Shown here piece after piece: positions 1 to 6,489 of a stretch of 26,555 bases of DNA (within the stretch, counting starts at the first letter, position 1; each line of letters starts with the position of its first letter). The translations under genes and the position numbers were made by a program. The notes under the pieces are model-generated. The model saw nothing but the letters and a program-made list of their open reading frames with translations. It was not told the DNA's origin and searched no databases. Origin of the DNA: PRO6 sp049646625 (lineage in GTDB: Bacteria; Pseudomonadota; Alphaproteobacteria; Rhizobiales; Xanthobacteraceae); the NCBI GenBank assembly GCA_049646625.1, contig JBARWE010000323.1:1-26555 (forward strand), read 5' to 3'.

Positions 1-176
1 ACGTGACGGGCGTGGTGCACCTGCCGGAAGGCACCGAGATGGTGATGCCGGGCGACAATATCTCGATGGAAGTGCACCTGATCGTGCCGATCGCCATGGA
101 GGAGAAGCTGCGCTTCGCCATCCGCGAAGGCGGCCGCACGGTGGGAGCCGGCGTCGTCGCATCGATCATTGAATGA
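1..176 (+). CDS. tuf: Elongation factor Tu, 3' end only (first tuf copy)
   Basis: This is the C-terminal part of EF-Tu, the GTPase that delivers aminoacyl-tRNA to the ribosome. The frame opens at base 3 (bases 1-2 belong to a split codon) and ends with TGA at 174-176, giving 57 visible residues. They are the end of beta-barrel domain 3, with the hallmarks MVMPGDN, the LRFAIREGGRTVGAG stretch and the terminal VASIIE. The GTPase domain lies upstream of the window. A second tuf gene begins at 26430 in the same orientation, so this is one of two copies. In related genomes the copy before trnW-secE is often called tufB, but that cannot be settled here. Identification is certain from the highly conserved C-terminus. 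Confidence 0.97.
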   Translation, partial: VTGVVHLPEGTEMVMPGDNISMEVHLIVPIAMEEKLRFAIREGGRTVGAGVVASIIE

Positions 177-218
177 TGGCTGCAACAATCCGTCCGCTCC
201 AACCGCATTAAAAGTTGC

Positions 219-242
219 GCAGGTGCGAAACATCGCACTTGC
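219..242 (+). terminator. Hairpin downstream of tuf, possible weak terminator
   Basis: Ten-base stem (219-228 with 233-242, one G-T wobble) closed by the loop AACA, 43 bases after the tuf stop codon. No T-run follows, so if it ends tuf transcription it would need Rho or act as a 3'-end stabiliser. Confidence 0.3.
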
Positions 243-316
243 GGCCGGCGCAGGCGTCGCAAACATCATCGCGTGATTGATGCAATAATTCGCCTGTGCC
301 AACCGGGCTGCCTCTC

Positions 317-381
317 ATCCTTCCTCCGCTTGCGGGGGAGGGTAGGGCGAGGGCGAGGGTAGGGAGAGGGCGAGGGTCGGG
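317..381 (+). repeat. Intergenic repeat with hairpin and nine-run G tract
   Basis: A short hairpin (322-329 pairing with 332-339, loop TT) runs directly into nine G-runs of three or more (334-338, 340-342, 345-347, 351-353, 357-359, 362-364, 368-370, 374-376, 379-381) separated by one to three bases. The plus-strand translation begins LPPLAGEGR. I recall that peptide from a family of intergenic repeats dispersed through alphaproteobacterial genomes, so this is probably a degenerate copy rather than a gene. The G-runs satisfy the usual quadruplex pattern at least twice over. The rest of the 177-480 spacer holds the hairpin at 219-242 and the promoter candidate at 405-433. Confidence 0.5.
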
Positions 382-404
382 TCGAGGCTGCAGTGACGAC
401 CCCC

Positions 405-433
405 TTCCCTCCACGGGGCATAATGACTATAGA
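405..433 (+). promoter_or_regulatory. Candidate promoter for tRNA-Trp
   Basis: TTCCCT (405-410), a 17-base spacer and TATAGA (428-433) lie about 50 bases before the tRNA. Spacing and distance fit a housekeeping sigma promoter, but the -35 box is poor (three of six matches). An alternative reading uses CATAAT at 419-424 with a GTGACG at 393-398, but its spacer is 20 bases. Confidence 0.35.
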
Positions 434-480
434 GGCGCGGGTGCCGTTCGCCGCCGGATATCCGGGCTGCGGTGCCGTCT

Positions 481-556
481 AGGAGTGTAGCTCAATTGGT
501 AGAGCACCGGTCTCCAAAACCGGGGGTCGCAGGTTCGAGCCCTGCCACTCCTGCCA
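481..556 (+). tRNA. trnW: tRNA-Trp (anticodon CCA)
   Basis: Full cloverleaf. The acceptor arm is AGGAGTG (481-487) with CACTCCT (546-552), followed by discriminator G553 and an encoded CCA tail (554-556). The anticodon stem CCGGT/ACCGG (507-511 with 519-523) closes the loop CTCCAAA, giving anticodon CCA at 514-516. The D-arm begins TAGCTCAATTGGTAGAGCA and the T-arm contains GGTTCGAGCC. A tRNA-Trp between tuf and secE is the usual alphaproteobacterial arrangement. Confidence 0.98.
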
Positions 557-615
557 GCTTCCGGCCTCCGTCTCATCATGCCGATCGGTCCACCCCGGCC
601 TCCGGGGACTGAGCC

Positions 616-1089
616 ATGCATGCAGAGAATGCCGCCGAGCCGCTCGATCCCGTCACTGAACGCCGCGTCCGCGACAGTTTTGGCCGGCAGGGCCTGATGG
701 CTCATCTCGGCGCCTCGCTCGAAGAGGTGCGTAAAGGGTTTGTCCGTATCCGGCTGCCATTCCGGCCGGAACTGACCCAGCAGCACGGCTATTTCCATGC
801 CGGCGGGGCAAGCGCGATCGCCGATTCGGCGGGCGGCTATGCCGGTTTCTCGCTGTTTCCGCCGGACAGCGCCGTGCTGACGGTGGAATTCAAGATCAAC
901 CTGCTGGCACCGGCGGTCGGCGATTATCTGGAAGCGGTTGGCAGGGTCATCCGCTCGGGCCGGACCCTGACCGTCTGCCAGCTTGAGGTGTTCGCCATCA
1001 AGGGCGACACCCGGACGGCGGTGGCGGTTGGTCAGCAGACCTTGATGCGCCTTGCGGCCAGGACGGGCGACGACAGGTCGCCGGGCTGA
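616..1089 (+). CDS. PaaI-family hotdog thioesterase
   Basis: 157-residue protein with the single hotdog domain of the PaaI-like acyl-CoA thioesterases, which hydrolyse acyl- or aryl-CoA esters in the cytoplasm as tetramers. The signature is visible: HGYFHAG at residues 57-63 followed by the likely catalytic Asp70 (AIADSAG), then the TVEFKINLLAPA strand region. Length is normal for the family. The ATG at 616 is the first good start; the ribosome-binding site is weak (GGGGA at 604-608) and lies inside a small hairpin. It is probably not part of the secE operon, because a long spacer and an opposing gene follow. The CoA ester substrate cannot be read from the sequence. Family assignment is firm; the precise role is unknown. 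Confidence 0.85.
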   Translation: MHAENAAEPLDPVTERRVRDSFGRQGLMAHLGASLEEVRKGFVRIRLPFRPELTQQHGYFHAGGASAIADSAGGYAGFSLFPPDSAVLTVEFKINLLAPAVGDYLEAVGRVIRSGRTLTVCQLEVFAIKGDTRTAVAVGQQTLMRLAARTGDDRSPG

Positions 1090-1114
1090 GGCTTGGCTGG
1101 CGGGGGTGCCGCAG

Positions 1115-1318
1115 TCAGCCGCCGGATGGCGGGCGCGGTCCGATCTTCGGCTTGAGGCCGTGCGTGGCGCAGAACGATTCGTAAAGTTCGTCCATGCTGG
1201 CCGTGCTATTCTTATGCCGTAGCGCGAACGCTTCCAGGTCGAGGGTGATGCGGGCGCCGGGCGGGCAGCGCCAGCGGTGACGCTCGCGAAATGCCTGGAT
1301 GAACTCGTCCGGGGTCAT
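1115..1318 (-). CDS. Small hypothetical protein
   Basis: 67-residue frame starting at ATG 1318 on the minus strand, preceded eight bases upstream by a strong AAGGGAG ribosome-binding site (1327-1333). A longer start at 1339 exists but lacks this site. The product begins MTPDEFIQAFRERHRW and ends in a basic Pro/Gly tail, PKIGPRPPSGG. It reads like a soluble mixed alpha protein with no signal peptide or membrane span and two cysteines (residues 20 and 53). It opposes the thioesterase, with 25 bases between the stop codons. I do not recognise the family. The good ribosome site and ordinary amino-acid composition favour a real gene, but a chance frame cannot be excluded. Confidence 0.55.
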   Translation of the reverse strand: MTPDEFIQAFRERHRWRCPPGARITLDLEAFALRHKNSTASMDELYESFCATHGLKPKIGPRPPSGG

Positions 1319-1402
1319 TGGTCTTGCTCCCTTGCCCAATGGGTCTTGCCCAGCCGACCATCGCGCGGCAGCGGCGGTTTGTCATCGACCGGTCTCCGGC
1401 TG

Positions 1403-1508
1403 GAGCGTTTTCAAGCGACGTGGATACCGGTTCGCGTCAAGAAAACGCGACAAAACAAAACACTAGAGCTTTTTTTCTTCTGATCCCATCAGAAGCAAAA
1501 AGCTCTAG
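1403..1508. repeat. Composite intergenic palindromic repeat
   Basis: Two joined inverted repeats. GCGTTTTC (1405-1412) pairs with GAAAACGC (1441-1448). Then a 12-base outer stem (1463-1474 with 1497-1508) encloses an 8-base inner stem (1477-1484 with 1488-1495, loop CCC), with two T's on one side and one C on the other between the stems. The motif order (GCGTTTTC, GTGGATACCGGTTCGCGT, GAAAACGCG, CTAGAGC, TTCTGAT, ATCAGAA, GCTCTAG) matches a repeat I recall as dispersed in Rhizobiales intergenic regions. The right half could terminate transcription in either direction, having a T-run on one arm and an A-run on the other. Confidence 0.65.
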
Positions 1509-1546
1509 GCGCGCGCAGGAACCGCCGGCGGGCGCCCGCTGCCGCC

Positions 1547-1575
1547 TTGACCTCTGCCCCGCACCGAAGTAGGTA
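1547..1575 (+). promoter_or_regulatory. Candidate promoter for secE-nusG
   Basis: TTGACC (1547-1552), a 17-base spacer and TAGGTA (1570-1575) lie about 180 bases before secE. The -35 box is good and the -10 box is weak. It sits between the composite repeat and secE, where a promoter is needed because the preceding gene points the other way. I see nothing else recognisable between 1576 and 1756. Confidence 0.35.
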
Positions 1576-1756
1576 TCTGCCACCCGTGATCGGCCCGGAT
1601 GACCGGACTTCCGAGACGGCTCTGATTTTCCCAAGCAGCGGGTCCGCCTGGCGGCTCATCCTTCGATCCTGACGGGACAAAGGCTGGGCGGCTTGCGGGC
1701 TATCCCGATTCCGCTTGCTGGCGTTGCAAGCTTAACCACCACGACCCGGACCAGCG

Positions 1757-1945
1757 ATGGCCTTCAGCCCGTTCAAATTCCTGCAGGAAGTCCGCACGGA
1801 GACCGCCAAGGTCACCTGGCCGACCCGTCGCGAGACCATCGTCACCACCATCATGGTGTTCGTTGTCGCGGTGCTGATGGCGCTGTTTTTTCTGGCGACC
1901 GACCAGGTTATCCGGCTGGTCGTGAGCTTCATTCTCGGCATCTGA
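1757..1945 (+). CDS. secE: Preprotein translocase subunit SecE
   Basis: 62-residue SecE, the small membrane subunit that clamps SecY in the SecYEG protein-export channel. The N-terminal half has the conserved amphipathic stretch FLQEVRTETAKVTWPTRRE (residues 8-26), and a single transmembrane segment runs from about 30 to 52. This one-span form is usual in alphaproteobacteria, unlike the three-span enterobacterial SecE. The ATG at 1757 matches the family start. nusG follows after 16 bases, so the two are surely co-transcribed. Confidence 0.95.
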   Translation: MAFSPFKFLQEVRTETAKVTWPTRRETIVTTIMVFVVAVLMALFFLATDQVIRLVVSFILGI

Positions 1946-1961
1946 AGGCCCGGACCCTCCC

Positions 1962-2492
1962 ATGAGCATGCGCTGGTACATCATCCACGCCTATTCCAAC
2001 TTTGAGAAGAAGGTCGCCGAGTCGATCCGCGAGCAGGCCAAGCAACGCGGTCTCGAGGACCTGTTCGAGCAGGTGCTGGTGCCGACCGAGAAGGTCACCG
2101 AGGTGCGCCGCGGCCGCAAGGTCGATACCGAGCGAAAGTTCTTTCCCGGCTATGTGCTGGTCAAGATGGACCTGACCGACGAGGCGTTCCATCTGATCAA
2201 GAACACCCCGAAAGTGACCGGCTTCCTCGGCGCCGAAAACAAGCCGATGCCGATTTCCGAGGCCGAGGCGATGCGCATCCTGCATCAGGTGCAGGAGGGC
2301 GTGGAGCGGCCCAAGGCGTCGGTGTCGTTCGAGATCGGCGAGAACGTGCGGGTGGCGGAGGGGCCGTTTGCCTCGTTCTCGGGCGTGGTCGAGGAGATCG
2401 ACGAGGCCCGCTCACGGGTCAAGGTCGCGGTCTCGATTTTCGGCCGCGCGACGCCGGTGGAACTGGAATTCGGCCAGGTCGAGAAGGTTTAA
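1962..2492 (+). CDS. nusG: Transcription termination/antitermination factor NusG
   Basis: 176-residue NusG, which binds the RNA polymerase clamp to increase processivity and links polymerase to Rho or to ribosomal protein S10. The N-terminal NGN domain (about 1-115) begins MSMRWYIIHAYSNFEKKV and contains the conserved FFPGYVLV segment. The C-terminal KOW domain (about 120-176) has GENVRVAEGPFASFSG. Length is normal. The start at 1962 and the ATG at 1968 are both possible; the first is kept because family members usually carry the short MxMRWY leader. No convincing Shine-Dalgarno is seen, and translation may be coupled to secE. Confidence 0.97.
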   Translation: MSMRWYIIHAYSNFEKKVAESIREQAKQRGLEDLFEQVLVPTEKVTEVRRGRKVDTERKFFPGYVLVKMDLTDEAFHLIKNTPKVTGFLGAENKPMPISEAEAMRILHQVQEGVERPKASVSFEIGENVRVAEGPFASFSGVVEEIDEARSRVKVAVSIFGRATPVELEFGQVEKV

Positions 2493-2496
2493 GCCG

Positions 2497-2587
2497 TCAT
2501 GCCCGGACTTGGTCCGGGCATCTGCGGGTTGCTTTTTTCGATGAGGCCACAGAGACGTGGATGGCCGGGATAAACCCGGCCAAGACG
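2497..2587. repeat. Palindromic intergenic repeat, nusG-rplK spacer
   Basis: Left hairpin with a perfect 9-base stem (2500-2508 with 2512-2520, loop TTG) and right hairpin with a perfect 8-base stem (2562-2569 with 2575-2582, loop ATAAA), joined by about 40 bases that include GACGTGGATGGCC. It is related to the elements at 6397-6489 and 11201-11320. It begins four bases after the nusG stop codon, so it can act as an mRNA 3'-end or processing structure within the operon. A TTTTTT stretch at 2533-2538 does not directly follow a stem. Confidence 0.7.
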
Positions 2588-2673
2588 TTGCGGAGAGTTC
2601 TCCGCGGAAGGTCGTGGGAGGCAAAGGGCGGTCGCCAGCCGTTCTCGAGCCGCACCACCAACAGGAGTAGGTT

Positions 2674-3102
2674 ATGGCGAAGAAAGTGACCGGATACCTG
2701 AAATTGCAGGTGCCGGCCGGTGCGGCGAACCCCTCGCCCCCGATCGGCCCCGCGCTTGGTCAGCGCGGCCTCAACATCATGGAATTCTGCAAGGCGTTCA
2801 ACGCCCAGACGCAGAAGGAAGAGAAGAACACGCCGATCCCGGTGGTGATCACGATCTATGCAGATCGCTCGTTCACCTTCGAGATGAAGACCCCGCCGAT
2901 GAGCTATTTCCTCAAGCAGGCGGCCAAGGTGCAGTCCGGCTCCAAGGCGCCGGGCCGTGACAAGGCCGGCTCGGTGACGAGTGCGCAGGTGCGCGAGATC
3001 GCCGAGAAGAAGCTCAAGGACCTCAATTGCGACACTGTCGAAGCGGCCATGAAGATGGTCGAGGGTTCTGCCCGTTCGATGGGTCTGAGTGTCGAGGGGT
3101 AA
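2674..3102 (+). CDS. rplK: 50S ribosomal protein L11
   Basis: 142-residue L11, which forms the GTPase-associated centre of the large subunit with 23S rRNA and L10/L12. The N-terminal domain carries PPIGPALGQRGLNIMEFCKAFN (from residue 23), the flexible domain that contacts elongation factors. The C-terminal RNA-binding domain (about 70-142) ends ARSMGLSVEG. Length is typical. The ATG at 2674 is preceded six bases upstream by AGGAG (2663-2667). rplA follows after six bases. L1 autoregulation at the rplK leader is known in other bacteria, but I could not identify the site in the 2588-2673 leader. Confidence 0.97.
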   Translation: MAKKVTGYLKLQVPAGAANPSPPIGPALGQRGLNIMEFCKAFNAQTQKEEKNTPIPVVITIYADRSFTFEMKTPPMSYFLKQAAKVQSGSKAPGRDKAGSVTSAQVREIAEKKLKDLNCDTVEAAMKMVEGSARSMGLSVEG

Positions 3103-3108
3103 CGCGCG

Positions 3109-3801
<693 letters not shown>

Positions 3802-3833
3802 CTTAAGGCGCGACCAGCAGACCGACAAACAAG

Positions 3834-3859
3834 GGCGGAGCCAGCGGCTCCGCCTTTTT
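3834..3859 (+). terminator. Rho-independent terminator after rplA
   Basis: Perfect 9-base GC-rich stem (3834-3842 with 3846-3854, loop AGC) followed directly by five T's (3855-3859). It is one of the two clearest terminators in the window and separates rplKA from the downstream flavoprotein gene and rplJ. Confidence 0.92.
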
Positions 3860-3914
3860 CGTTATTGCGGCAGCGGGACAGGGGGCGTAGGCCGCCCTGA
3901 ACAGGAGATCCGCC

Positions 3915-4877
3915 ATGCCGCTTCGTACCGCCCTGACCGAACGCCTCGCTATCGAGCATCCGATCCTGCTGGCGCCGATGGCCGGGGTCGCCGGCGGCCG
4001 GCTCGCCGCCGCGGTCAGTGCCGCTGGCGGGCTTGGTATCGTTGGCGGCGGCTACGGCGACTGCGACTGGCTCACCGCCGAACTGGCGGCGGCTGGCAAC
4101 GTTCCGGTCGGTGTCGGCTTCATCACCTGGTCGCTGGCAAAACAGCCGGCGCTGCTCGACCTCGCGCTGGAGCGCGCGCCGAAGGCGATCATGCTGTCGT
4201 TCGGCGATATCCGGCCGTTCGCGCACAAGGTGAAGACGGCCAAAATCCCGCTCATATGTCAGATTCAGAATCTGTCGCAAGCTAAGGAAGTCATTGACGA
4301 AGGTGCTGATATCGTCATCGCGCAGGGGACCGAGGCCGGCGGTCATGGCGCGCGCCGCGCGACGTTGCCGCTGGTGCCGGCGGTGGTCGACATCGCCGGC
4401 AATGTGCCGGTGGTGGCGGCCGGCGGCATCGCCGACGGGCGCGGACTGGCCGCTGCCCTGATGCTGGGCGCGGCCGGCGTGCTGTGCGGCACGGCTTTCT
4501 ATGTCAGCGCCGAATCGCTGGCGCATCCCAACCTCAAGCGCGTGGCGGTCGAAGGTGAGGGCGACGACACGCTGCGCAGTTCGGTGATCGACGTGGCGCG
4601 CGACATCGATTGGCCAGGGGCGTTCAACATCCGCACCCTGCGCAACCGGTTTATCGACGAATGGGCCGGCGACCTCGCGGGCCTGCGGGCGCAGCGCGCC
4701 CGCGAGCAGGCGCGCTATGCGACCGCGCGCGAGGCCGGCGATTCGTCGGTTTCGGCCGTTATCGTCGGCGAGGGGATCGATCTGATCCATGCGGAAGCCG
4801 GGGCCGGCGAGATCGTGCGGGCCATGGTGGCGGGCGCCGAGGCGCGTCTCAAGGCGGCGGCCGGCCATCTTGCCTGA
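3915..4877 (+). CDS. Nitronate monooxygenase-type FMN protein (2-nitropropane dioxygenase family)
   Basis: 320-residue TIM-barrel flavoprotein of the nitronate monooxygenase/2-nitropropane dioxygenase family. Members use FMN and oxygen to oxidise nitronates to carbonyl compounds and nitrite; related members are enoyl-ACP reductases or dehydrogenases. Visible motifs are LLAPMAGVAGG near the N-terminus (19-28), AQGTEAGGHGA at 136-146 with the family His144, the phosphate-binding AAGGIADGRG at 168-177 and VLCGTAF at 189-195. The ATG at 3915 has AGGAGA six bases upstream. It stands alone between the rplA terminator and the rplJ leader, so it needs its own promoter, which I could not identify in the 55-base gap. 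Its location inside the L11-L10 block is unusual. The substrate is unknown. Confidence 0.85.
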   Translation: MPLRTALTERLAIEHPILLAPMAGVAGGRLAAAVSAAGGLGIVGGGYGDCDWLTAELAAAGNVPVGVGFITWSLAKQPALLDLALERAPKAIMLSFGDIRPFAHKVKTAKIPLICQIQNLSQAKEVIDEGADIVIAQGTEAGGHGARRATLPLVPAVVDIAGNVPVVAAGGIADGRGLAAALMLGAAGVLCGTAFYVSAESLAHPNLKRVAVEGEGDDTLRSSVIDVARDIDWPGAFNIRTLRNRFIDEWAGDLAGLRAQRAREQARYATAREAGDSSVSAVIVGEGIDLIHAEAGAGEIVRAMVAGAEARLKAAAGHLA

Positions 4878-4917
4878 CAGGCTGCGGTGAATAATTCGCC
4901 CTCCTGCCAGATGGGGC

Positions 4918-4946
4918 TTGGCAACGGCGCGGCGAGGCGCTAAGAG
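4918..4946 (+). promoter_or_regulatory. Candidate promoter for rplJL-rpoBC
   Basis: TTGGCA (4918-4923, five of six consensus bases), a 17-base spacer and TAAGAG (4941-4946, three of six). It lies just after the monooxygenase stop codon and about 490 bases before rplJ, giving a long leader as expected for an autoregulated L10 operon. The weak -10 box keeps this tentative. Confidence 0.4.
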
Positions 4947-5159
4947 ACCCGTTCCGAGCGGGCTGGCTTGCGCTGGCGCGTTCGTGCGCGCTTTCCGAAA
5001 ACCTCAACTGTCAGGAGCGACATCCGCATCGAACATCCTTTTGGTTGCTCGAACGGACCTCTCCGACATGAGACTTGCGGGATGCGTGAGGGCGATCCTC
5101 ACGGGTCGCTCTGTCCTGTCCAAGACTGCAGGCGCCAGCAGGTGAACGCAAGTTTTCCT

Positions 5160-5431
5160 AACGGCTTAATCGTATGGCCTGCATAGACGGGTGAAGATCG
5201 GATTTCAGGCCCGCCGGCGACGGCGGAGCCGGGAATTGGTTCGGACCTCGACGCCCCGGGTCGCTTGACGCGGGAGGGCAGGCTTGGCCGGCGGCTACCG
5301 TCGGCAACAGTGTCGTCCCTGCCGGACGCGCGTCGAGATCGAGGCGACTTGATCGGAACGGGCCGGCGGACGGCGGGTGCAACCCGGTGATCCGCGCTTT
5401 TGCAGATCGCCAACCGGAGAGAGCTTCGCTC
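5160..5431 (+). promoter_or_regulatory. Putative L10 autoregulatory mRNA leader
   Basis: The 554 bases before rplJ contain no convincing gene but several nested stems: CCGCC/GGCGG (5211-5215 with 5222-5226), GGCAGG/CCTGCC (5277-5282 with 5318-5323) enclosing a GCCGGC/GTCGGC stem with one wobble, and the palindrome GACGCGCGTC. In many bacteria the L10-L12 complex binds such a leader to repress rplJ. Position, length and structure fit that role; the binding site itself is inferred. The stretch 4947-5159 shows nothing further that I can support. Confidence 0.4.
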
Positions 5432-5950
5432 GTGGATAAAGCGGCAAAGAAACAGGCGGTCGAGGAGCTGAATGGTCTGTTCAAGACCACCGGCGTCGCG
5501 GTCGTCGCTCATTACTCCGGCCTCACCGTCGCCCAGATGCAGACCCTGCGCACGCAGGCGAGGCAGGCGGGCGTAGCGGTGAAGGTCTCCAAGAACCGTC
5601 TTGCCAAGATCGCTCTTGAAGGCACCGACTTCGCCACCATCAGCCCCCTTCTGAAGGGGCCGACCGTGATCGCGACTTCCAACGATCCGGTGGCGGCGCC
5701 CAAGGTCGCAGTCGAATTCGCCAAGGCGAACGAGCAGTTCGCCATCCTTGGCGGCTCGATGGGTGCGACCGCCCTGAACCCCGATGGCGTCAAGGCGCTT
5801 GCCTCGCTGCCCTCGCTCGACGAACTGCGCGGCAAGCTGGTTGGCCTTCTGGTCGCGCCGGCGACCAAGATCGCCCAGCTCGCCAACGCGCCGGCGGCCA
5901 AGGTCGCCCGTGTGGTTCAGGCTTATGCCTCCAAGAACGAAGCGGCGTGA
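5432..5950 (+). CDS. rplJ: 50S ribosomal protein L10
   Basis: 172-residue L10, the base of the ribosomal stalk that anchors L7/L12 dimers to 23S rRNA and L11. The chosen start is GTG 5432, which gives VDKAAKKQAVEELNGLF (first residue read as Met), the normal family N-terminus, with GGAGAGAG (5416-5423) eight bases upstream. An in-frame GTG at 5387 would add 15 residues of non-family sequence and lacks a ribosome site. Conserved features include VAHYSGLTVAQM, VSKNRLAKIAL and the C-terminal helix that binds L7/L12 (about 140-172, APATKIAQLANAPAAKVARV). The GTG start among ATG-starting neighbours may help limit L10 output. rplL follows after 55 bases. Confidence 0.95.
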   Translation: MDKAAKKQAVEELNGLFKTTGVAVVAHYSGLTVAQMQTLRTQARQAGVAVKVSKNRLAKIALEGTDFATISPLLKGPTVIATSNDPVAAPKVAVEFAKANEQFAILGGSMGATALNPDGVKALASLPSLDELRGKLVGLLVAPATKIAQLANAPAAKVARVVQAYASKNEAA

Positions 5951-6005
5951 CGCCGACCCATCATTCCAACTGGTTCCGAACCAATAGCTTCAAGGATCAA
6001 GATCA

Positions 6006-6380
6006 ATGGCTGACTTGCAGAAAATCGTCGACGACCTTTCCGCCCTGACCGTGCTTGAGGCGGCTGAACTGGCCAAGCTGCTCGAAGAGAAGTGGGGCGT
6101 GTCGGCTGCGGCCGCGGTTGCCGTGGCGGCAGCGCCGGGCGCCGGCGCGGCTGCGCCGGTCGAGGAGAAGACCGAGTTCACCGTCGTGCTGGCCGCCGCC
6201 GGCGACAAGAAGATTGAGGTCATCAAGGAAGTCCGTGCCATCACCGGCCTCGGCCTGAAGGAGGCCAAGGACCTGGTCGAGGGTGCCCCGAAGCCGGTCA
6301 AGGAAGGCGTTGCCAAGGACGAGGCCGACAAGCTCAAGGCCCAGCTTGAGAAGGCTGGCGCCAAGGTGGAATTGAAGTAA
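6006..6380 (+). CDS. rplL: 50S ribosomal protein L7/L12
   Basis: 124-residue L7/L12, the multicopy stalk protein that recruits elongation and initiation GTPases. The N-terminal dimerisation domain (about 1-33, KIVDDLSALTVLEAAELAKLL), an alanine/proline/glycine hinge (about 36-55) and the C-terminal factor-binding domain with GLGLKEAKDLVEGAPKPVKEG are all present. AAGGAT (5992-5997) lies eight bases before the ATG. Length is standard. A TGGTT/AACCA mini-hairpin sits in the gap from rplJ. A 678-base spacer then separates it from rpoB. Confidence 0.97.
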   Translation: MADLQKIVDDLSALTVLEAAELAKLLEEKWGVSAAAAVAVAAAPGAGAAAPVEEKTEFTVVLAAAGDKKIEVIKEVRAITGLGLKEAKDLVEGAPKPVKEGVAKDEADKLKAQLEKAGAKVELK

Positions 6381-6396
6381 GCGAAGCTTGCGAAAT

Positions 6397-6489
6397 TCCA
6401 TCCCCGGACAAGCTGAGGCGTAGCCGAAGCGCGATCCGGGGATCGCCTCGCCAATAGCGTGGATGGCCGGGACAAGCCCGGCCATGACG
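6397..6489. repeat. Palindromic intergenic repeat, rplL-rpoB spacer
   Basis: ATCCCCGGA (6400-6408) pairs with TCCGGGGAT (6435-6443). A second perfect 9-base stem (6463-6471 with 6477-6485, loop ACAAG) follows, with the linker ending GCGTGGATGGCCGGG. It has the same architecture as 2497-2587 and the same right-hand hairpin apart from the loop. A related half-site, GCATCCGGGGAT, recurs at 6529-6540. Confidence 0.7.

Noticed and set aside
427..798. Minus-strand 123-codon frame over tRNA-Trp
   Set aside because: It covers a certain tRNA; the GRSGRARTCDPRFWRPVLYQLSY peptide is the familiar translation of a tRNA, not a protein.
2533..2538. T-run after the nusG-side hairpin as an intrinsic terminator
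   Set aside because: The T-run starts 12 bases after the stem, too far for a standard terminator, and rplK needs read-through unless it has its own promoter.
5099..5512. Minus-strand frames overlapping the rplJ leader and start
   Set aside because: They overlap structured leader sequence and a certain ribosomal gene, with no ribosome site or recognisable domain.
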